From positions 310,001 through 374,000 of the forward strand of contig NZ_AP028669.1 in assembly GCF_041154485.1 (NCBI RefSeq): a stretch of 64,000 bases of DNA. Direction: 5' to 3'. This stretch comes from Variovorax sp. V93 (lineage in GTDB: Bacteria > Pseudomonadota > Gammaproteobacteria > Burkholderiales > Burkholderiaceae_C). The number at the start of each line of letters is the position of its first letter. Position 1 is the first letter of the stretch. Below, one piece after another: positions 25,432-33,474 of the stretch. Below the pieces are notes generated by a model. The model ran no database searches. It was given only the letters and a program-made list of their open reading frames with translations, and had not been told where the DNA came from. Position numbers and translations under genes: made by a program.

Positions 25432-27134
25432 GGTCGTGCACCGGGGGCAACGGGGCTTGAACGCTCCGTAAAGTTGGGTAAACGCGGCTTCCGGCTGTCC
25501 TCCGGAAGTGCTGCGAAAAGCATAGCGCCGTCTTGCGCGCCGGCGGGCAGGCCGGCGATGTTTTCCGCGAGCAGCGCGGGCAGGCCGCAGCCGCGCAGGT
25601 CCGCATTGTCTGCCTGCGCGCGCGCGAGGATCTCGCCGGCCAGCTGGCGCAGCTGCGCGGCCGAGGCCCGGATGCGCGCCCTGAACTCGGCGTCGCCCAG
25701 CCGCGGATCCCTCAGGCTGCGGTTGAGCTCGGCGAACCAGGGCATGGCGGCCTGGTCGAGCATGACCGCGGCGTTGCGCCTGGCGCTGGCGGCGGACCAT
25801 GCGCGCAGCAGCTGCTGCACCGCGAGGTTCAGGCGCTGGCAATGCTGCAGCTCGTCCTTCAGGCTGCCCAGCAGCATCAGGTCGGTGAGCCGCTGCTGGA
25901 AGAAGATCTGCGACAGCACGCCCCAGTAGTAGGCGTAGTCCCAGATCACCTTCACCGGCAGCACCTCGGGGTCGCCGAACAGCGGGTACTGGTCCTGGTA
26001 GAGCGCCAGCGTGCTGTCGTAGAACGAGTGGTAGATCTGGTCGTAGAGCTGCGCGCGGGCTTCCACCGAGCGGCCCGCGCGGTCGTGCGCCACCAGGTCG
26101 GTGATGTAGGTGTTGCTGATCGCGATGAAGTCGCTGCCCGGCGAATAGAAGGGGTCGAGGAACAGCCCGGCCTCGCCCGTCAGGGCCCACCGCTGGCCCG
26201 AGAACACCTGCCTGCAGCCATGCGAGAAGTGCTTGAGGAACGCGAAGTCCTGCAGCAGGTGCCGCTTGCCGTCGAGCGCGTCGTACAGCCGCGGCTGGTA
26301 GGTGGCGAACCACCGCATCGCCTTCTCGAAGGTGTCGATGGTGTCAAGCGGATGCAGCTTCGGGTCGGCCACGATGCCCACCGAATGCGAACCCGAGGCC
26401 AGCGGAATCAGCCAGGCCCAGTAGCCCGCGCCCACCAGGTGGTTGGTCGAGAGCCAGCGCGCCTGCGGATCGCAGCGCCCGCGCCAGGCGGCGTCGTCGC
26501 TCCACTCGTCGATGGCAATGCGCTCGCCGATGCGGAACCACACGGCGTTGACGTCGTGCGCGTTGGCCTCGGCCAGGCCCAGCTTGCGCTTGAGCAGGCC
26601 GGCGCGGCCGCAGGCATCGACCAGCCAGCGCGCCTCGGCGCTGTGGGTTTGGCTGCCGCGCGTCCATTCGAGGCGGTGCGGTGCCTCGGCGTCGGAGGCC
26701 AGGTCGACGCGGCGCACCAGCGCGGCATCGTCGAAGCGCACGCCGCGCCGCACGGCCTCCTCGGCCAGGTAGTTCTCGAAGATGCCGCGGTCGATCTGGT
26801 AGCTGGGCACCGCCAGGTAGCGGCTGGCCCCGATCTCGGTGACCTGGTCGATGTCGCGCCGGCCCTCGCTGAAGAAGAAGCGGAAGCCGAACTTGCGCAG
26901 CTGCGCGCCGTCCATGTGGGGCTTGAGGCCGAGCACCGTGTCGAAGTAGTGCGCGCCGATCTCGACCGAAGACTCGCCCACCTTGTGCGCCGCATGCGGC
27001 ACCGGGTGCCTGCGCCGCTCCAGCACCAGCACGTCGAGGTCCTGGAAGCGCTGCTTCAGCTGCAGCGCCAAGGTGAGGCCCGCGAGCCCGCCGCCCATGA
27101 TCACTGCGTCACATCGTTGCGCAGTGCCGGTCAT
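25428..27134 (-). CDS. FAD-dependent oxidoreductase of the flavin-halogenase type
   Basis: This 568-residue protein has the GGGLAG dinucleotide motif at residues 14-19. Lys51 sits in HKVGESSVE, like the KVGES segment of phenolic flavin halogenases. WAWLIP at 239-244 matches the halogenase WxWxIP motif that hinders monooxygenation. Flavin-binding GEAGLFLDPFYSPGSDF follows. The C-terminal third is extra and helical. Similar proteins occur in aryl-polyene and xanthomonadin-type pigment clusters, where they need not halogenate. It lies six bases after the chain-length-factor gene. The reaction is unproven. Confidence 0.85.
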   Translation of the reverse strand: MTGTAQRCDAVIMGGGLAGLTLALQLKQRFQDLDVLVLERRRHPVPHAAHKVGESSVEIGAHYFDTVLGLKPHMDGAQLRKFGFRFFFSEGRRDIDQVTEIGASRYLAVPSYQIDRGIFENYLAEEAVRRGVRFDDAALVRRVDLASDAEAPHRLEWTRGSQTHSAEARWLVDACGRAGLLKRKLGLAEANAHDVNAVWFRIGERIAIDEWSDDAAWRGRCDPQARWLSTNHLVGAGYWAWLIPLASGSHSVGIVADPKLHPLDTIDTFEKAMRWFATYQPRLYDALDGKRHLLQDFAFLKHFSHGCRQVFSGQRWALTGEAGLFLDPFYSPGSDFIAISNTYITDLVAHDRAGRSVEARAQLYDQIYHSFYDSTLALYQDQYPLFGDPEVLPVKVIWDYAYYWGVLSQIFFQQRLTDLMLLGSLKDELQHCQRLNLAVQQLLRAWSAASARRNAAVMLDQAAMPWFAELNRSLRDPRLGDAEFRARIRASAAQLRQLAGEILARAQADNADLRGCGLPALLAENIAGLPAGAQDGAMLFAALPEDSRKPRLPNFTERSSPVAPGARP

Positions 27135-27140
27135 GGAGCT

Positions 27141-27971
27141 TCAGTCCCGGACCTGCCGCAGTTGCAGCCGCAGCGACAGGGTGGAAGAAAGCGGCAGGCC
27201 GATGGGCGGCGGATCGTCTTCCAGCCGCGCCAGCGCTTCGAACAGGCCGAGCGCATGGGCCATCGGGTTGATGTGCGCCAGCGTTTTCGCGGCATCGGAA
27301 AGCGGCGCCGGCACGGTGCTGCCGCCGTTGTCCTGCACCGACCAATCGAGCGCGGCCACGGTGCGTTCCGTGCGCTCGGGCGCGATCACCAGCGCCACGG
27401 CCAGCAGGCCCTGGCTGTCGGTCACCGAAGTCAGCGGGCCCACCGTGGGCGTGTCGTAGCCCACCAGCAGCACCGGCGACTGGTCGGCCGCGCATTGCAC
27501 GGCCGCTTCGAGCAGGCCGGCGGCAAAGCTGTTCTCGTAGGCCGAGACCGAGTTGCTGGCCGCCATGCAGCCGGTGCCGATGGTCCAGTAGCCCACGGCC
27601 GCGTTGTGCACCGAGTTGTGAAAGCGCGTGGGCGACAGCACCGTGGGATCGGTGGCCAGCGTGCTGCACATGTAGTCGTTGATCGACAGGTCGCCATGCG
27701 CCGAGACGAACACGCAGGGCACGTCGGCCGCGTTGCGGCCCGCGCCCGCCATCGACGCGGCGGCCACTTCGAGCGCCAGCGCCACGGTGTCGGGCGCGCG
27801 GCGGCGCTCGGCCGGTGCCAGCACCTGCGGCGACGGCCGCTTGGCCGGCGGATCGGCGAGCCCGCCTTCGCCGCGGAAGGCGGCGCGCGCGGCGTCCCAG
27901 CCCGGCAGGGTGGGCGTCCAGAAGGCCGGGCCTTCGATGTAGAGAGTAGGTGGCACGGGCGTGGGCTTCAT
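27141..27971 (-). CDS. Ketosynthase-like chain-length-factor protein
   Basis: This 276-residue protein corresponds to only the N-terminal thiolase half of a ketosynthase, as in the ketoacyl-synt_2 / chain-length-factor family found in aryl-polyene clusters. HNSVHNAAVGYWTIGTGCMA carries a cysteine where active ketosynthases have their nucleophile. The C-terminal half with the two catalytic histidines is missing. It probably pairs with the full ketosynthase encoded just upstream, with which it overlaps by four bases. The ORF continues far upstream in frame, but ATG 27971 fits the family. Confidence 0.82.
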   Translation of the reverse strand: MKPTPVPPTLYIEGPAFWTPTLPGWDAARAAFRGEGGLADPPAKRPSPQVLAPAERRRAPDTVALALEVAAASMAGAGRNAADVPCVFVSAHGDLSINDYMCSTLATDPTVLSPTRFHNSVHNAAVGYWTIGTGCMAASNSVSAYENSFAAGLLEAAVQCAADQSPVLLVGYDTPTVGPLTSVTDSQGLLAVALVIAPERTERTVAALDWSVQDNGGSTVPAPLSDAAKTLAHINPMAHALGLFEALARLEDDPPPIGLPLSSTLSLRLQLRQVRD

Positions 27972-29170
27972 GCGGTTGCCTTGCCGAAGACGAGCGAGCA
28001 GTTGTTGCCGCCGAAGCCGAAGGAATTGGTCAGCGCGTAGCGCACCTCGCCATGCGCGGGTTCGAGCCTGATCTGCGGCCCGAAGCCTTCGTCGAGCTGG
28101 TTCGTGTTGACCGTGCCCGGCATCAGGCCGCGCTCGATCGCGAGCAGGCTGATCACCGATTCGACGATGCCCGCCGCGCCCAGCGTGTGGCCCATGAAGC
28201 CCTTGGTCGAGCTGGCGTGGGTGGTGGCGGGGAAGCGGCGCGCCACCAGCGCGCCTTCGACCTCGTCGTTCTTCTGGCTCGCGGTGCCGTGCATGTTGAT
28301 GTAGTCGATCGCCTCGGGCGCCAGGCCCGCGCGCGCCAGCGCCTCGTCGAGCGCGCGTTCGGCGCCCAGCCCTTCGGGGTGCGGCGTCGACATATGGTGC
28401 GCATCGCTGGCTTCGCCGTAGCCCAGGAGCCGCAGCGGCGCGGCTGCGTCGTCCTGCACGCGTTCCACCAGCGCGAAGCCGGCCGCCTCGCCCAGGCTGA
28501 TGCCCTTGCGGCTCGCGTCGAACGGCCGGCACGGCTCGCTCGACACCAGTTCGAGCGAGTTGAAGCCGAACAGCACGCTGCCGCACAGCGTGTCGACACC
28601 GCCGACCACGGCGGCATCGGCCAGGCCGAGGCGGATCAGCCGCTCGGCCGAGGCGAACACCTTGGCGCTCGACGAGCAGGCGGTGGAAATCGTCTCGCTC
28701 GGCCCGGTGAGCCCGAGCACCTCTTGCACGAACATGGCCAGCGAGTGCGGCGTGTGCACGGCCGCACGGCGCTGGTCCATGGGAAAGAGGCCGTCGGCGT
28801 CGAGCTGGGTGTAGGCCAGTTCGGTTTCGCCGATGCTGGAGGTCGAGGTGCCGAGGATCAGCGCGATGCGCGAGGGGCCGTACCTGGCCCGCGCGGCCGC
28901 CACGGCCTCGGGAAAGCCGTCCGCATGCAGGCCCAGCCAGGCCAGCCGGTTGTTGCGGCAGTCCCACGAGGCCAGCGCCTCGGGCAGGCGGATGTCCTCG
29001 AGCCCGTCGACGCGGCCGATCCAGGTGGGCAGCGGCGCATCGCCGAAATCGTTGGCGCGCAGGCCGCTGCGCGAATGCTCGAGCGCCTCGGCGAGCGGCT
29101 CCTTGCCGACGCCGACGGCCGAAGTGGCCGTGTAGGCGCTGATCTGAAGGGGAGAAATGCGGGGCGGCAC
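27968..29170 (-). CDS. Beta-ketoacyl-ACP synthase (FabF/KSalpha-like)
   Basis: This 400-residue condensing enzyme has a complete active site: Cys165 in ETISTACSSS, His294 in YINMHGTASQKND, Lys323 and His328 in SSTKGFMGHTLGAAG. ALTNSFGFGGNN closes the fold. The divergent first 100 residues and the adjacent chain-length-factor gene point to a secondary-metabolite synthase of the aryl-polyene type rather than housekeeping FabF. The start is GTG at 29170. No acyl carrier protein, ketoreductase, dehydratase or AMP ligase is nearby, so partners must lie elsewhere. Confidence 0.88.
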   Translation of the reverse strand: MPPRISPLQISAYTATSAVGVGKEPLAEALEHSRSGLRANDFGDAPLPTWIGRVDGLEDIRLPEALASWDCRNNRLAWLGLHADGFPEAVAAARARYGPSRIALILGTSTSSIGETELAYTQLDADGLFPMDQRRAAVHTPHSLAMFVQEVLGLTGPSETISTACSSSAKVFASAERLIRLGLADAAVVGGVDTLCGSVLFGFNSLELVSSEPCRPFDASRKGISLGEAAGFALVERVQDDAAAPLRLLGYGEASDAHHMSTPHPEGLGAERALDEALARAGLAPEAIDYINMHGTASQKNDEVEGALVARRFPATTHASSTKGFMGHTLGAAGIVESVISLLAIERGLMPGTVNTNQLDEGFGPQIRLEPAHGEVRYALTNSFGFGGNNCSLVFGKATA

Positions 29171-29299
29171 GTTGCTTGTGGGTTGGCAGGCGGAAGATGA
29201 ATGATCGCTCTGGGAGCGAAGCGTAGGTAACCGGAAAGTGACAGCCTACCAGTTGCGCGGGCCCCGCAGCGTCAGCTGTTTTCCTATAGGGCCCGTGCC

Positions 29300-30685
29300 C
29301 TATTGACGCCCGGCCGGCGCCTTGGTGGTGGTGATGCGGGCGGCCAGCGCCACCAGCAGCAGCACTGGCAGGCCCAGCAGGGCGGTGGCGGTGAAGAACT
29401 GGGCGTAGCCGTGGGCGTCGACAAAAGCGCCCGAATAGCCGGCAATGAACTTGGGCAGCAGCAGCATCAGCGAGCTGAACAAGGCGTACTGCGTGGCCGA
29501 ATAGCTGATGTTCGTGAGGCTCGACAGATAGGCGATGAAGGCCGCCGAGGCAATGCCGCCGGCCAGGTTGTCGGCCGACACCACCGCGATCAGCGCCGTC
29601 AGGTCGTGCCCGCGCGAGGCCAGCCAGGCGAAGAGCAGGTTGCTCGCGGCGCTGAGCACCGCGCCCAGCATCAGCACGCGCATCACGCCCAGGCGCATCG
29701 ACAGCACGCCGCCCACGAAGGCGCCGGCCAGGGTCATGACCACCCCGTAGATCTTGCTGACGGTGGCCACTTCGTCCTTGGTGAAGCCCATGTCCACGTA
29801 GAAGGGGTTGGCCATGATGCCCATCACCACGTCGCTGATGCGGTAGATGGCAATCAGCGAGAGGATCAGCGCGGCCTGCCACTTGTAGCGGCGGATGAAG
29901 TCGGCAAAGGGTTCGATCAGCACGCCTTGCAGCCATTCGGCCGCGTTCTTCGGCTTGGGCAGCACGCGGCGCACCGGCTCGGGCGACAGCAGCACGGTGA
30001 GCACGCCCACCGCCATCGAGGCCGCCATCACCAGGTAGGCCGTCTTCCAGGCGCCGTTCTGGTAGGCCGCCGCGCCCGTGGCCGCCGCAGCCGGCGCCAC
30101 CTCGGCCCAGGCCGCCACCCACAGCACGCCGGCGCCGGCCCAGATCATCGCCAGGCGGTAGCCCGTTTGATAGGCGGCGGCGAGCGCGGCCTGCTTGCGC
30201 GTTTCGGCCGACTCGATGCGGAAGGCGTCCAGCGCGATGTCCTGCGTGGCCGAGCCGAAGGCCACCAGCAGCGCGCACCAGATCAGCGGCGCGAGGCCCT
30301 GGCGCGGATCGTTGAGCGCCATGCCGACCAGCCCCGCAACCACCATCCCCTGCGCCAGCAGCAGCCAGCCGCGCCGCCGCCCGAGCAGCGTGGTCAGCGG
30401 CGGCAGCGGCAGCCGGTCGACCAGCGGCGCCCACACCCACTTGAAGCCATAGGCCAGGCCGACCCAGCTCAGGTAGCCGATGGTGGTGCGATCGATGCCC
30501 GCCTCGCGCAGGCGAAAGCTCAGCGTGCCCAGCACCAGCAGCAGCGGCAGGCCGGCGGAAAAGCCCAGCGCCAGCATGCGCAGCGTGGCGGGCTCGAGGT
30601 AGACCTTCAGCGCATCGCGCCAGGGCAGGGAGGGGGCGGTGGAGGTTTCGGCGGGCTGGGCAGACATGAGCTTCGGATTGTCCAT
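29300..30685 (-). CDS. ampG: AmpG-type muropeptide MFS permease
   Basis: This 461-residue inner-membrane permease imports anhydro-muropeptides for cell-wall recycling. Landmarks are LALGFSAGLPLLLVLGTLSF, GYLSWVGLAYGFKWVWAPLVDR, GSATQDIALDAFRIES and the late SATQYALFSSLMLLLPKF. About fourteen hydrophobic stretches are present. Starts at 30685 (MDNPKL) and 30667 (MSAQPAE) are both possible, while 30724 adds only arginine-rich sequence. It diverges from the M48 peptidase across 58 bases. Confidence 0.9.
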   Translation of the reverse strand: MDNPKLMSAQPAETSTAPSLPWRDALKVYLEPATLRMLALGFSAGLPLLLVLGTLSFRLREAGIDRTTIGYLSWVGLAYGFKWVWAPLVDRLPLPPLTTLLGRRRGWLLLAQGMVVAGLVGMALNDPRQGLAPLIWCALLVAFGSATQDIALDAFRIESAETRKQAALAAAYQTGYRLAMIWAGAGVLWVAAWAEVAPAAAATGAAAYQNGAWKTAYLVMAASMAVGVLTVLLSPEPVRRVLPKPKNAAEWLQGVLIEPFADFIRRYKWQAALILSLIAIYRISDVVMGIMANPFYVDMGFTKDEVATVSKIYGVVMTLAGAFVGGVLSMRLGVMRVLMLGAVLSAASNLLFAWLASRGHDLTALIAVVSADNLAGGIASAAFIAYLSSLTNISYSATQYALFSSLMLLLPKFIAGYSGAFVDAHGYAQFFTATALLGLPVLLLVALAARITTTKAPAGRQ

Positions 30686-30731
30686 GAGCGCGCGCCGCCT
30701 GCCGAGCCGTCTTTTTGTCGGCAATTGTTCC

Positions 30732-30737
30732 TATGAT
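30732..30737 (+). promoter_or_regulatory. -10-like TATGAT directly before the M48 peptidase gene
   Basis: TATGAT ends six bases ahead of ATG 30744, and no Shine-Dalgarno sequence is present. A transcript from here would be leaderless or nearly so. No consensus -35 box is seen. Confidence 0.4.
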
Positions 30738-30743
30738 CCGCGC

Positions 30744-31610
30744 ATGTGCACACGATGCGAGCTTCTCCTTTCTTCCGCGGCTTCCTCGCCGTCGCGCGCC
30801 TCGGCCTGGCAGCCGCGGCGGGCCTTCCTGCTCGCGGCGGCCGGCGCCGCGCTGGCCGGGCCGGCCCTGGCGCAGGTGAACGTGGGCAATGCCTCGGTGG
30901 CGCGCAACCTCGTGCCGGCCGACCGGATCGAGGCCGCCGGCGTGCAGCAGTACGGCCAGCTGCTCGAGCAGGCGCGCGCCAAGCGTGCGCTCGCGGGCGA
31001 CGGCAATGCGCAGCTGCAGCGGCTGCGCACCATCGCGAACCGGCTGATTCCCTTTGCCACGCCGTGGAATTCGCGCGCGCGCGACTGGAAATGGGAGGTC
31101 AACCTGATCGGCAGCAAGCAGATCAATGCTTTCTGCATGCCCGGCGGCAAGATCGCCTTCTTCACCGGCATCCTCGAGCAGCTCAAGCTCAATGACGATG
31201 AAGTCGCCATGGTGATGGGACACGAAATGGCCCATGCGCTGCGCGAGCATGCGCGTGCCCGCATGGCCAAGAGCGCGGGCACCGGCGCGGCGCTTTCCAT
31301 CGGCGCGCAACTGCTGGGCCTGGGCCAGATGGGCGACCTGGCGGCGCGCGCCGGCACGCAGCTGCTCACCCTCAAGTTCAGCCGCAGCGACGAGACCGAG
31401 GCCGACCTCGTCGGGCTCGAACTCGCGGCGCGCGCGGGCTATGACCCGAAGGCCTCGATCACGCTCTGGAACAAGATGGCCACCGCCTCGAAGAACCAGG
31501 GCGGCCTGAGCTTTCTATCGACCCACCCGAGCGGTCCGGACCGCATCCAGAAGCTCGAGGCCAACCTGCCGAAGGTCGAAGGGCTTTACCGGGAAGCCAA
31601 GCGCAGCTGA
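30744..31610 (+). CDS. M48-family zinc metallopeptidase, exported
   Basis: This 288-residue protein is likely a periplasmic quality-control peptidase of the BepA/LoiP group. A twin-arginine-like leader ends near LAGPALAQV (about residue 45). The zinc site is H160EMAH164, with the third ligand glutamate in SDETEADLVGLELAARAGYD. LSTHPSGPDRIQKLEANL is the usual C-terminal motif. There is no TPR domain after the catalytic part, unlike BepA. The start at 30744 follows a TATGAT hexamer. Confidence 0.92.
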   Translation: MCTRCELLLSSAASSPSRASAWQPRRAFLLAAAGAALAGPALAQVNVGNASVARNLVPADRIEAAGVQQYGQLLEQARAKRALAGDGNAQLQRLRTIANRLIPFATPWNSRARDWKWEVNLIGSKQINAFCMPGGKIAFFTGILEQLKLNDDEVAMVMGHEMAHALREHARARMAKSAGTGAALSIGAQLLGLGQMGDLAARAGTQLLTLKFSRSDETEADLVGLELAARAGYDPKASITLWNKMATASKNQGGLSFLSTHPSGPDRIQKLEANLPKVEGLYREAKRS

Positions 31611-31654
31611 GGTCTGAGCCACCTCTTCCTCTGAAAGAGGGCTGCGTCTGACTC

Positions 31655-31672
31655 CCTCTCCCGCGGGAGAGG
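31655..31672. repeat. 18-bp perfect palindrome, REP-like
   Basis: CCTCTCCCGCGGGAGAGG is a perfect palindrome, preceded by an imperfect CCTCTT/AAGAGG-type hairpin at about 31623-31640. Such C/T-rich inverted units are common in proteobacterial intergenic DNA. It lies after the M48 gene and may end its transcript, although no T-run follows. Confidence 0.5.
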
Positions 31673-31722
31673 TCGCAAATCCATTACGGCCTGTTTTCGC
31701 CTGGCACATTGCTTGCATCTCG

Positions 31723-31736
31723 ACTTGTACACAAGT
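31723..31736. promoter_or_regulatory. Inverted repeat ACTTGT-AC-ACAAGT, candidate GntR operator
   Basis: Two perfect 6-base half-sites flank a 2-base spacer 11 bases before the allophanate hydrolase ATG. Operators of FCD-type GntR regulators often read like CTTGTATACAAG, which this closely resembles. The only GntR gene in the window closes the operon that starts here, so autoregulation of the whole operon is likely by inference. Confidence 0.65.
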
Positions 31737-31747
31737 TTGGATGCCTG

Positions 31748-33457
31748 ATGATGGTGCATGAAGAAAACGGATCGGCCGCCGCAGCGTGGATTGCCCGCTT
31801 TCCCCGGCCTGTGCCCGGTGCGGGCGCAGGCCGCCTCGCCGGCCTTCGCTTCGCGGTCAAGGACAACATCGACGTGGCCGGCGTGCCCACCACGGCCGCC
31901 TGTCCGGCCTTCGACCGACGGCCCGCGCAGCATTCGGCCGTGGTGCAGAAGCTGCTCGATGCCGGTGCATCGCTGATCGGGAAGACCAACCTCGACCAGT
32001 TCGCCTGCGGCCTGAACGGTACGCGCTCGCCGTATGGCGAAGTGCCCAATGCCTTCGATGCGCGCTACGTCTCGGGCGGCTCCAGCTCCGGATCGGCCTA
32101 CGTGGTGGCCGCCGGCGAGGCCGACTTCGCACTCGGCACCGACACCGCCGGCTCGGGCCGCGTGCCCGCCGGACTCAACAACATCGTCGGGCTCAAGCCC
32201 TCGCGCGGCCTGCTGAGCGCCTTCGGCGTGGTGCCGGCCGCCCAGAGCGCGGACTGCGTGTCGATCTTTGCGCGCACCGTCGGCCTGGCCGTCGAGGTGC
32301 TTCTTGCGGCCGCCGGACCCGACGCACGCGATCCCTACTCAAGGGACGTGGCGCTGCGCCGCGAGGCATTTCCAGCCGCCTTCCGTTTCGGCGTGCCCGA
32401 CACGCCGAGCTTCTTCGGCGATGCCGCGGCCGAAGAGGCCTTTCGCGATGCACAGGTGCGGCTCGCCGCCCTCGGCGGCACGGCCGTGGCGATTCCCTTT
32501 GCGCCGCTGGCGGAGGCCGCCGCGCTGCTCTACGAAAGCGCGCTCGTGGCCGAGCGCTATGCGGCGGTGCGCGGGTTCTTCGATGCGCATGGCGCTGAAG
32601 TGATCGAGCCGGTGCGCGGCATCCTCGAAAGCGGCCGCGGCTACAGCGCCGCCGACGTGTTCGAAGCGCAGACCAGGCTTCGCGCGATCGCACAGCAGGT
32701 CGAACCGATGTGGCGCGGCATCGACCTGCTGCTGGTGCCGACCGCGCCCACGCACTACACGCGCGAACAGATGCGCGCCGACCCCGTGGTGCTCAACCGC
32801 AACCTCGGCGCGTACACCAACTTCGTCAACCTGCTGGACTACGCCGCGATCTCGGTGCCGAGCTCGCTGCGCGCCGACGGCCTGCCTTTCGGCATCACGC
32901 TGATCGGCCCGTGCGGCAGCGATCTTGCGCTGGCCGAGCTGGGCCAGCGCTATCACCACGCCACCGGCCTGTCGCAGGGCGCCACAGGCTTGCCGCTGCC
33001 CGAGCCGCGCTCCATTCCGGGCCTGGGCGCTTCGCCAGTGCAGACCATGCCCATCGCCGTCGTCGGCGCGCATCTCTCGGGCATGCCGCTCAACGGCCAG
33101 CTCACCGAACGCGGCGCCACGCTGCTGCGCGCCACCACCACCTCGCCGCGCTACCGCCTGCATGCCTTGCCGGGCACCGTGCCGCCCAAGCCGGGGCTGC
33201 AGCGCAGCACGGCCGGCGGAGCAGCCATCGCGCTCGAAGTGTGGTCCGTGCCCGTGGCCGAGGTCGGCAGCTTCCTGGCCTTGATCCCGCCCCCGCTGGG
33301 CCTGGGCAGCGTCGAGCTCGCCGACGGCAGCTGGGTGCACGGCTTCATCTGCGAAGGCCATGCGCTCGCAGGCGCCGAAGACGTGAGCCACCACGGTGGC
33401 TGGCGCGCCTACATCGCAAGCCGCACAACCGCCTCTTCCCAAGCCATTCCAACCTGA
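31748..33457 (+). CDS. atzF: Allophanate hydrolase (AtzF-type)
   Basis: This 569-residue amidase-signature enzyme hydrolyses allophanate to CO2 and ammonia. The catalytic triad is visible as Lys38 (FAVKDNID), cis-Ser112 (VSGGSSSGS) and nucleophile Ser136 (DTAGSGR), with the same spacing as characterised AtzF. After the amidase domain (about 1-440), residues 450-560 form the small C-terminal domain found in allophanate hydrolases (MNGQLTERGA-like start, then YRLHALPG). No biotin carboxylase half is attached, so it is the AtzF rather than DUR1,2 form. It opens the operon. ATG 31751 is an equally possible start. Confidence 0.92.
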   Translation: MMVHEENGSAAAAWIARFPRPVPGAGAGRLAGLRFAVKDNIDVAGVPTTAACPAFDRRPAQHSAVVQKLLDAGASLIGKTNLDQFACGLNGTRSPYGEVPNAFDARYVSGGSSSGSAYVVAAGEADFALGTDTAGSGRVPAGLNNIVGLKPSRGLLSAFGVVPAAQSADCVSIFARTVGLAVEVLLAAAGPDARDPYSRDVALRREAFPAAFRFGVPDTPSFFGDAAAEEAFRDAQVRLAALGGTAVAIPFAPLAEAAALLYESALVAERYAAVRGFFDAHGAEVIEPVRGILESGRGYSAADVFEAQTRLRAIAQQVEPMWRGIDLLLVPTAPTHYTREQMRADPVVLNRNLGAYTNFVNLLDYAAISVPSSLRADGLPFGITLIGPCGSDLALAELGQRYHHATGLSQGATGLPLPEPRSIPGLGASPVQTMPIAVVGAHLSGMPLNGQLTERGATLLRATTTSPRYRLHALPGTVPPKPGLQRSTAGGAAIALEVWSVPVAEVGSFLALIPPPLGLGSVELADGSWVHGFICEGHALAGAEDVSHHGGWRAYIASRTTASSQAIPT

Positions 33458-33474
33458 CCGATCGAGGAGTCTTC

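Noticed and set aside
29286..29303. 7-bp hairpin ATAGGGC/GCCCTAT at the ampG stop as a terminator
   Set aside because: The stem overlaps the stop codon and no T-run follows on the minus strand. It is too short to support a terminator call.
27141..31310. 1389-codon open frame on the minus strand
   Set aside because: It is a chance run through high-GC DNA. Only its last 276 codons (ATG 27971) match a protein family; the rest is antisense or out of frame to ampG, the ketosynthase and the M48 gene.
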